From assembly GCA_013368325.1 (NCBI GenBank), contig JAACJK010000061.1, positions 248,001-312,000 of the forward strand: a stretch of DNA of 64,000 nucleotides, given 5' to 3'. A program made the position numbers and the translations under genes. Shown piece after piece: positions 1 to 9,800 of the stretch (positions within the stretch are counted from its first letter, which is position 1; the number at the start of each line of letters is the position of its first letter). Under the pieces are notes generated by a model, which had not been told where the DNA came from, made no database searches, and worked only from the letters and a program-made list of their open reading frames with translations. The DNA is from Ephemerocybe angulata. Taxonomy: Eukaryota; Basidiomycota; Agaricomycetes; Agaricales; Psathyrellaceae.

Positions 1-1967
1 GCCCGCTAGAGATTTGAATGCTAAGTTAAATAAAATCGCTACTCCATCTCAAAAGTGTGTGAGTGCGGATGCGTACGGCTGAGGGTTGGGTCCGACTGGC
101 TATGAGAGCAGGTATCCGTGAGCGTTGAATTAGGAAGATGCTGGGACTCTTACATGATCATGACCATGCGGTACCTCATTTCTGAGGCCTGGGTTGTCTC
201 GGAGAGGTTGAGGAGCGAATTGTAATCCTTGGGTCCCAGTACTGGCAGTAGAACGCCCAGATTTCGATGCCGGGAGGCTTTGGGACTTGCAGGGAGGCAT
301 CGTACCGTAGGGCTTGGAGTTATAGTCACTGAGGTGGGGGAGAGGGCCATGCTTGCTTTTTTGCGTCAAGCCCTGCCCATATATACTACCGTGTTTCATT
401 GTCCTTGCGACTGAACCACCAAATTTGACGCTTTGGATCGAGGACAAAGCGTCGTCGTGTGCCCCTCCTGGAAGGGGCATTGAGAGTGAGGGGTGATTGT
501 ATAAAAACAATCACCTGGGTGGGCTTAGCATTGTGTACCCTAACGTCCTCATTGTCGTCGACTGTTGACCCGGAGAAGCAACTTATTCAAGTATCGCTCA
601 CTACAGCCGTGGCGAACTCGTTGGGTGATAGAGAACGAAGACCGTGACATCGTCCGGGTAATTTGGGGGGAGAGGTGGGTGAAAAGAGGTGAAAAGGGAG
701 ACAACGTTGCATATGCACGTGTTCAAGATAATTCGGAGTGCTTGGTTCTCTCGGTGTGGCGAAGACTTGAGCTTGTTCCCACAATATTAGTATGAAGGCC
801 ATTGTTGGAGTATTTTCATTGTACTCATGAAGATAAAGAACGTATGGAGAGCCTCACGTGCTTGGATACGAGCCATGCTGTGTACCAAGCAGCCAACAAT
901 GGTGGTGCTTCAAAGCGCCCGACGGGCGCCTAAATGATCCGTTTGTCCGAATTGGGTTGCGAGCACTGGCATCACCTGGCGAGGCCTCACGTGAGCCAAC
1001 AGTGGCTAGGGATGCTATATCGCGAGCTCGATATCGTAGGCTGCGCGGCAATGGGGTGGACATACAACGCCACAGCAATGTAAACCATTTAATCTTCAGA
1101 TCTTGTGGCCAGTCAAGTGGGACCCTCGTCGCCCACCCAAGTCAAACTCGACAACTTCATCTCTCCACTCAACCCTTGTCCTCCTTCGCTCAGTTTACCG
1201 ACTCAATTCCTCATTAAGCTTTCAACTAAGCACGATGAAGACACTTGTGCTCGAATTCGGATCGTATGTTGTTGTCAGGTGCGCGGTAGGGCAACTGTTG
1301 GGTACCATCGTGCGCCACCATATAGCCCAACCCTTTCCCAGTGAAGGACAAATTATATTTTATCAAGATGCCATATGGGCGGGCTAGGGGGCATGATTCT
1401 CGTGGCCATCCAGCACCTTCTTCAACTAATATCCGCAGGATGGCTCGGGAGGAGGGTGTGTGTTCTCGCCTTACACTTGGGCCTTCGAGAAGAAGACACG
1501 TCTCTGTCGACTTAATTGACTACTAGACGACAGTGAGCACATACACGAAGTCAGCTCAGAGTCCTTTTGCGTCTCCATCGCTATCCTCGCCAACGAAATG
1601 CCGGCTGGTGGGCGCCTTCTCAGGATTGGTCGGCGCCACAGTTCTGGCTTCTTGCACCCACTTAGGCAACGCCAGCAGTATTATGCGAACATTCTATGGG
1701 GGATCGTCGCCGCTCATGGTGGGAATGGCGCTAGGAGGTTCAGCGCCTTTTGTGGTGAAGGGGCCCCTTTCGTCGTAATAATCACATCGACTCATCTTGA
1801 GAGCCGATCCACCAACCCAAGAAGGACGAAAGGAACGAGCACTTAGCTGAACAGAGAGATCAATGTAATGGAACCTATAAATTAGGGAAACGGATTATAT
1901 AGACACAACACATGAAACCCCCCAAGCACGGCATAAATAGGACATCTATCGAGGAAGCACTGGTATT
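1..1967. other. Left-edge region, no confident gene
   Basis: Several short open frames occur on both strands. A minus-strand frame at 130-510 is hydrophilic and could be an exon of a gene running off the left edge. Plus-strand frames around 1234-1387 and 1533-1778 are partly hydrophobic. I could not join any of them into a convincing spliced gene or recognise a family. No repeats or RNA genes seen. Confidence 0.4.
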
Positions 1968-2736
1968 CTATAGGTTGGTAGAGCACGTCAAATCAGCAAC
2001 CTCCCACACGCCCCAAACATCGTCACGGCCCTACAGGGAGGTCAGCCACACTGTCGTCGACAAAACGAGTCGGAACGCACCGGCCTCTCGCACATCGTCG
2101 GCGTCGGGAAGTGAAACCCCTTCAAATCCGCTGGCGTCGTCGTACACATGATCTGCCAATTGTCCCCATCCTGCATGTTCTCCAATACGGCCTCAAATCG
2201 CTAGACGAGGTTATAAATCATACGAAGCAGATACACGAAAGGTGCCTACCCTAGTCATCGACTCGCTCCCCGGATCGTCGCAGCCCCTATCTATGAAGTC
2301 GCCCCAGTTTGTCAAGCACTCCGGTTCTTCGAAGCTGATCGTCCAGTACCCCCAAACACCGCCAGCGATACCCTACCCGACAGCGTCAGTGCGGGCGCGG
2401 GAAGGGCTGGGAGAAACGCACCAGATCCTGGCAGTAATCCGGGACTATGGGTATGCCGTGGATGTTGACGGGCGTCTCGCGACATGCTGAGATCGGCGAG
2501 ACGTTCGGTGGCGCACCGACGAGCCTTGCAGTGTATTCTCGGGTGGCAAAGCGCAGACAGTGCTCGGCGCCTTTGAAGTGCTCCCATCTAGGTTGTTGCT
2601 GGGGATCCTCGCGAGGTTCCGTCGCCAGATAGAGCCAAGAGTAGCGTGGTGAACCTAGTTGGGGTGCAATCGAGAGACAAAGGAGAGTGAACGCGAGGAC
2701 GAGGGACACTGTTGCGAGCGCTGCGGTTCGAACCAC
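1968..2736 (-). CDS. Membrane-anchored or secreted protein, unknown function (4 exons)
   Basis: Four exons join in phase: 2422-2736, 2250-2372, 2081-2191 and 1968-2030, with introns of 49, 58 and 50 bp, giving about 203 aa. Residues 5-25 form a hydrophobic segment after MVRT, so the protein is either secreted or a type II membrane protein. The rest has a repeated pattern: a Trp/Gly cluster (VWGYW, later VWGVW) follows short Cys-containing stretches (SACRETPV, IMCTTTPA, TMCERP), and REYTARL sits near residue 68. To my memory such REYTARL/TPVxIHG proteins are common in mushroom-forming fungi and have no assigned role. The start is the first ATG before the hydrophobic segment. No function is claimed. 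Confidence 0.72.
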
Positions 2737-3821
2737 GCCAGAGGGGTACGCGGAGTCACGAACACATTCTTCGGGGTGGTACCTGAGCGCGCTGACGCTC
2801 TTCTCTTTGTTGCTCGAACTGTCGGGAAGATGGTCAGGAAACGTTCAAAGAGAGTGGAAAAACGTACCAATGGCATCCTATTACAGGAGCTCCAGCAGCT
2901 CCATGAGCTTGAGATTCCAATTCCAGCATCAGTCTGGGTGGAACGGCATCCGCTCCGTCAGGGACCATCGACGAAAAATTCGGCACGCACTGCTATCTGT
3001 CTGTACTCGGTGTGGAGTCCAAGAAGAGGAGCCGTAGTATCGCCTCGCTCTGGCCATCCCAAGTATTAATAGTGACCCAGAGCTTGACCTTATCCAAGAA
3101 GAAGCCGAAGACGGCCGTCTTCCTGCCTTCGAGCAATCTGCCACGCTAGATCGGCGTGTGCGCTGGCACGAGATCGCAGCCTACAGCGACATCTGGCTGT
3201 ATATCATGTCGGTTCTAGGCATTGTAAATGCTGATACCAATTCATTTCATGGCGGAGGAAATGCGATTACCGCCTGGACGCGGCGCGGTGGTGGGGATAA
3301 AGAAAGGGGCTACTTACTTTTTTGGCTGCCCACGTTTTGCGCGCGAATTCGATCCTGGCAGACAGCATTCGTTTAAAACACAGAGTTGGCCATCCAGACT
3401 ATATATCTTGTGTAAATTGTAATGTGCGTCCAGGGTGAAGAATAATGAGTGCTCAGTGCTTGAAAATTCAGTCATTTTCCTGATCTGACCAGGCAATGCC
3501 CAATGCAAAGAAAGCCAGTTGACTTCTGGCTCGGCCTGGGCGCTTAAATCGGCGACTTGCTCCAAATTGACCCGAGGGCCGAGATTTCCCTAACGGAGAA
3601 CCAGGGGTAAGTTTTGTGGTTCCCATCAGCATTCCGAACTTGCTTCATCCCTCTTTCCATGTCCATGGTTCATCTTGAACTTGAAGAATCGATATCGCGA
3701 GAGCAACGATGCGCTCCGCATACGTTCTCTTATGGTACTCAATAGACCTCAACGTTGACAGGCAGCACGGAAAAGGAGTGCAGTGCAATGCCAGCACATC
3801 ACATGCTGGCGCTTAAGATGA
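2737..3821. other. Intergenic region with possible gene remnants
   Basis: A plus-strand frame (2687-3037) continues in the same frame after a TAG at 3035-3037 to 3376, through acidic, coding-like sequence (DPELDLIQEEAEDGRLP). A second frame at 2830-3069 also looks coding-like. No intron cleanly removes the stop, so this is either a degraded gene or an unresolved one. It contains one GGGCGCTTA motif at 3538-3546, 284 bp upstream of the CorA-like gene. Confidence 0.35.
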
Positions 3822-6800
3822 ATGTCCTCGGCACAGCACTCAACGAGCCTTTCCATTCCTTCACCCATGGAGTCGACTCCCAGCATCCCCAGCCTTCGCA
3901 GAACCGTACCATCTCCCTACGGACACCCCGAGATCGAAGGGCCCGACCATGCTTCATTACAATCCGTCCTCCGGAAGAATTTTGGGACCATTGTAACCTC
4001 CGTTGACTTGTACGAGCTAAGAAGGAGCGAAACCAACACCATTTCTGCCACTGTGAACCGCAAGGGGCTTTCGCATGAACAGCTGGTTTGTCAAGGGCGA
4101 CGCTGAGGAATGAGAAGGGAATCGGAGATGAGGCGTGAAGATGATGATATCGAGGCTAGAGTACCTACGTACAAGGGTCTAGTATATATATGTGTACAAC
4201 AGGAGAAGTGCAGAGACAGACATGGACTGGAACGTAACAGTCGCCCCATCACAAGACCGAGGTCCTCCGAGGTCGTGAAAGAAGTCAAGACAATGGGTAA
4301 CGATGTGAAGAGGAATAATAAGAATGTAAATGTTTTCTACGTAAAATGATCATAGACAAAAGATGAAAAAGAAAAATAACGAAACGCAAAGGGAATGGCG
4401 AACTATCGTAAGCCGGAATCTTGGGTTAATTCATTTTCAAGACAATAGTCTTCGACGAGATGGTCCGGGTCATATAGGACATGACGGTCTTCCCAAACTG
4501 CGTCAGCTGGATCGTCAGAGGTGTCCATGGAGACGAGGAGATGGAAGGCTGATCGGGTGAGACGGTGGTCGTGAATGGCGGTTACTCTTGGTGGTTCTAG
4601 ATCGACATCAAGGGTGTTGGTGGACGAAGACGTTTGTGAAGGATATGAGCTCGGCACGAATGGAGTAAGCCGGTCGATATTGAACACTCTTGAATGACGA
4701 TAGGACGATGGCAGGGTGAGGCGATAGGTACGTGGGGACAGAACTTCCTCGATTGTGAAAGGTCCGACTCGTTTATCCGACAACTTTTTGGCTGGACGAT
4801 GAAGGTCGAGATAGCTGGCGTCGAGTAAAACCTTGTCACCTTTTCTGAACGGGACTATGGGACGATGGGACTTGTCATGGGAACGTTTCATGGCTTCCGC
4901 AGCTAGGTCCATGGATGCGGCGACCTCATCGGAGAGAGCGGACATTTTGTTGGCGAAGTCGTTGGCAGCTGGCACGTCGGTGTCGGGTACTCGAGTGGGG
5001 GATAAGGGACTGGATGGGTGCTTTCCAAAGTTGACGTAGAATGGAGTATAACCTGTCGTTGAACTGATCTTGTTGTTTAGAGCGAACTGAGCGCATGATA
5101 GCCAGTCCGCCCAGTCAGTTTGCCGTCTGTCGCAGAAGATCCGTAAGAAAAGCTCCAGTTCTTGATTAACACGTTCGGTTTGTCCATCTGTTTGTGGTCG
5201 GTAGGCTGTTGAAGTGTTCTCTTTGATGCCCAGTAGCCTGTTCAACGATCGCGTGAAGTTCGAAACAAAGACGGCGCCTCTGTCTGATATGATCGTCGCT
5301 GGTAAACCGAACGTACTCCAGACGTTGTCCCTGAATAGTTTCGCGAGTTTGTCGGAAGTGAGACCTTGTTCTTTCGTTGGAACGATCCGTACCATCTTCG
5401 AAAGGCGATCGACGACGACGAAAATGGAATCGTAACCGTGAGACTTGGGTAGTCCAGTGATAAAGTCTGCAGAGATGACGTTCCAAGTCGTGTTTGGGGT
5501 CGCGTTAGGTGCCAGTTGTCCAACCTTCGGGAGTCGAGACGGTTTCGTTCTCTGGCAGGTACCACATCCAGAGACGTACTTTGCGGTGTCCCTCGCAAGT
5601 GACGGCCACCAAAAGTCTCTCTGAATGATCTCCTGCGTCCGTAAGCGACCCGGATGACCTGCAGTAATGTCGTCGTGACACTGCTGTAAGATTCGTTCCC
5701 GTAAGTCACCCACGTTAGGTACGAATACCCGATCATGCCAGGTGAGAATGCCCTGCTCAAATCTCCAGCCCGTTAGGTTCTTCCTTTCGTTCCACTCCTT
5801 CCTCAACTCATCCTCGCAGGTGGTGATCTCCGACAGGAAAGCGTTCGGCTCACGACGGGCGGTATGAAGTCGCCGAAGGTGTTCTGCGTGGAGGACCTGA
5901 ACTGGAGGATTATCGACGCGACCGTCATCCCAGTCAGGACGTCTGGAAAGAGCGTCGGAGATTACCATAGTCTTGCCTGGTTTATGAGTCAACTTGTAGT
6001 CGAATTCACATAGTTCGGAGTACCAGCGGTCTTGACGGCCGTTCAACGCCTGTGCCTTGAAGAAGTATTGCAAGTTGGCGTGATCCGACAAGATTTCGAA
6101 CTTGGAGCCCAGGAGATAATGGCGCCATTCCCGAAGTCCTCGAACGATGGCAAAGAGCTCGCGATCATGAACTTTGTATCGTTGTTCGATGGCGTTGAAC
6201 GACTTCGAAACAAAGGCAACTGGTCTCCAGAGGCCGTCCTGCAATTGCGTGAGTACTCCACCGGAAGCGAATAGAGAGGCGTCTGTTTCAACCCTGAAAG
6301 GTGCGTCGTCGAGCGGTAGAGCCAACGTGACGTCTTCGGCGACGATCTTCTTCAGCTTGTCGAAAGCCGCTTGGTGTTCCTCGGTCCAATTCCAAGTGAC
6401 GGTACTGCCCGTTAGACGATGAAGCGGAGCGGCGTGAGTGGAGAAACCAGGAATGAAGCGACGATAGAAGTTCACGAAGCCGATGAACTGTTGTAGTCGG
6501 CGGCGGTTCGTCGGTATAGGCCAGGAGGTTACGGCTTCGACTTTGGCGGGATCCATCCGCATCGTGCGATGGGAGATCACGACGCCGAGGTATTCAACCT
6601 CACGGGCATGCCAGACACATTTTGAGGCCTTCAGGCACAGGTTGTTGTCCTTCAGTCGTTGGAGAACTCGACGGACGACACGCTTATGTTCCTCGAGGTT
6701 GCTGTGGAAGATTAGAATGTCATCCATGTAAATTACCACTCCTCCCTGCGCGATTATGTCCTTGAAAAGGTCGTTCATCATAAACTGAAATGTCGCTGGG

Positions 6801-9800
6801 GAGTTGCAAAGACCAAAGAACATCACCGTGGGTTCGAAGAGACCACGGGAGGTGATGAAGGCCGCTTTGTGTTCGTCGCCCTCCTTTATCCTGACGTTGT
6901 TATAGCCCCAACGCAGATCGAGCTTTGTGAACCATCGAGCTCCCTTCAGCTTATCCATCAGGTCGGACACGAGGGGTAAAGGGTAGCGGTTGCGAATGGT
7001 AACATCGTTTAGCTTTCTATAATCCTGGACCGGTCGTAGTGAGCCATCCTTCTTTTTAACGAAGAAGAATGAAGAAGCAAACGGAGACGACGAGGGTCGA
7101 ATGCGTCCTGTGCGTAACTCTTCGTCTATGAACCGATCTAGTTGTCCTCGCTCGTCCTTCGACAATGGATAGACCTTCGAGGAGAATGGAGCGGCGTCTG
7201 GCTTGAGCTCTATGGGGTGATCGTAAGAACGTCGTGGTGGCAGATTTTCGAAAGCGGCATCCGAGAATACTGGTCCGAAGTCCTCGAGATACCTCGCAGG
7301 ATACTCCGCCTGTTGTCTCCTAGCCTCGCACGCCTCTGTAACGTCCTCCAGTTCCTGTAACCGTCGAATAACAAACTTTTGATCCATATGGATCATCATT
7401 AGTCGGTCACCTTCCTCAAGCTCTTCCCTAAATGCCTCTTCCATGTCTTTCCTCGCCGCTTCTAATATCTCATCCACTGTCGCCACCTCCACCTCCTCTT
7501 CTTCACTATCCTCGCCCAGGTCCTCCTCCACTTCCTCCTCGCAAGAACGCAACACCGACGTTGGTAGCGGCTGCGTCAAGTCACACTCCTTGGGACATCG
7601 GGTCATGACTATCTGTCCAGTACGCCAATTGATCTCGGGGTTGTGTTTCTTCAGCCACGAGTGTCCGAGAATGAGGGACGTATCGCCGAGGTTAGTTACG
7701 AAAACTCTTAGGGTTTCCGTGTGGTCGCGCACCCGAAGGATGATGTCGAGGAAATGAGTGATAGATCCTCCAGCGTTTAAGGACCCGTCGGCGTTGTAGA
7801 CCCCAATGGGATACGCGAGAACAGAAGGCTGTAGACCGTTAGCTTTAACGAAGTCGGAGTGCATGTAGGAGCTTTCAGCACCGCTGTCGACCAGTGCATC
7901 AATATTGAGGGTTGAATCGTCCTCGAGTATTCGTACCTCTGTAGCGATAGTGCAGGATCTAGTTCCCATTCGTGATATGAACATGGGTGGACGTTTTAGC
8001 TGGTGGATGACCGCGATTCCATCGTCGTCGTCAGCAGAGTTCAAGAAAGAGACAAGGTACTCGTCGAGTTCTTGCCAACGAGACTGAGGAGTCCAGGACC
8101 GCAGAGCAACGAGCGCTTCTTTGACCGAGACCAAGCGAATGCGTTCAAGCAGTCGTCTAGCACTTGATTTTGCCGTAAGAGTTGAGAGATCGGGACGAGG
8201 TAAAGGTGTTAAATGGATGGATGGGGACACTGGTAGTTGTGACGGTGGATCTGACGAAGTGCAATTGAATAACGTATCTGATATATTGTCACAAGTATGT
8301 TGTGTAGGCGGAACTGTCGTGTCTTCTACAGCTCGCCATTCCCAAAATCCTTCTCGTTGACCTCCTCCAGCATGCGAATGAGCTCTTCCGCGTACTCAGG
8401 TTTTCCTCCTTCCTCCAAAGCTTCTGCGACTGTCTCGAGCATGACTGCGATTTTTCCTGTCTTCGCCGGGTTTGGACATTCCGGGCGTCTGTGACCGTGT
8501 TGACCGCACTTGTAGCAAATACCATTGAACTCCGTGGTGGAGGCGACGGATGGTGTCGTAGTTGGTGGAGCTGGTAATGCAAGAGGGGTCGTCTTTGGAG
8601 CTATGGTTGCGGTGGAAGTAGGCAAGGTGGGAGTTCGGATGGCAGGAGGATTCGTCGAACGCCAGGATCCTTTCGCGATGTGGGGTGGAGGATCACGAAC
8701 AAGAGCATTTGTTCGAGCGGTATAATGGGCATCCGCCTTGTCGCCCTCCCGACGCTCGTTGTCCTCGTTGATGACTCGCTGGCGGAACATCTCGTAGGAA
8801 GTGACGTCTACGCCGACCTTCTTGTGAAGCTTGTAGGGAAGTCGGAGACGCACAGCCTGAATGCAGGAAATGTCGTAGACAGGAGATGCCATGCCAGCCT
8901 TCACCCGAAGATTGTCGTAGCGAAGGAAGAAAGAGGAAGCAGACTCGTTGGGATCCTTCACTGTAGTTTCGAGTTGTCGGCGAGCTTCGTCGGTTAGGAA
9001 CTGGTCACCGAACGTGATTGTGAATTGTGCCTTGTACTCGTCCCAGGTTTTCGCAGCCCAAGTTCCCGAAGATAAGGACGCGACGCAAGAGTCGTACCAT
9101 GGTTTGGCAGCACCTTCCGAGCAGTACTTCAGGGAGAGCAGAATCTTTTGTCGATTGGTGAGCACTCTCGGTAAGTCGGCGTCGAAGGCGAGTTCGCAGA
9201 CGGCGAGGTGTGACTGTACGTCTTCTGCATTCCCGGAGAATTGCTTTAGATCAAAAGCCCAAGGAGGAGTACGTGATTCGCAATTGACATTGAAGACGGG
9301 TGCTGGTGGTGGTGCGGGAACGTTATCCTGGTTAGGTGGAGTACTAGGGGCGAAGCGACCCATGAGATCTGCGAGGTGCGTGCGGTACTCTTCTCGCTCT
9401 GCGCGGTCAGCCTCCCGATCTTTCCTTTCCTCCTCCCTATCCTTCTTCATCTGCTGAAAGAGCATCACTAACATCTTTTCCATCCCTGAGCCTTGTTCAA
9501 CCTCCCCCTCTTCCTCCTCCTCCTCCGTCGTTCCTCGTCTATCCTTCCCCTTCCCTTTTCCTCCACTACCTCCACTGTCATCCTCTTCTCCTCCTCCTCC
9601 ACCCACTCTGGTCCTTGGCGGCATAATGAAACTGAAAAGAGATAAAAGAAAATAGATTGGCTGAAAGAGATGATGACGGTAGAAAAAGGAAGTTGGAAAC
9701 GTGCTTGGTTGAAACGCTTAATAGGAGTTGTGATCGGAATAGGGGTGATCGGAACAGGGGTCGGATCTGAGACGGATCAAGGAATTGCAGAGGGCGTCGA

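Noticed and set aside
2727..2740. GGTTCGAACC, a perfect pol III B-box core
   Set aside because: It lies in codons 1-4 of the minus-strand gene at 1968-2736, and no tRNA fold surrounds it.
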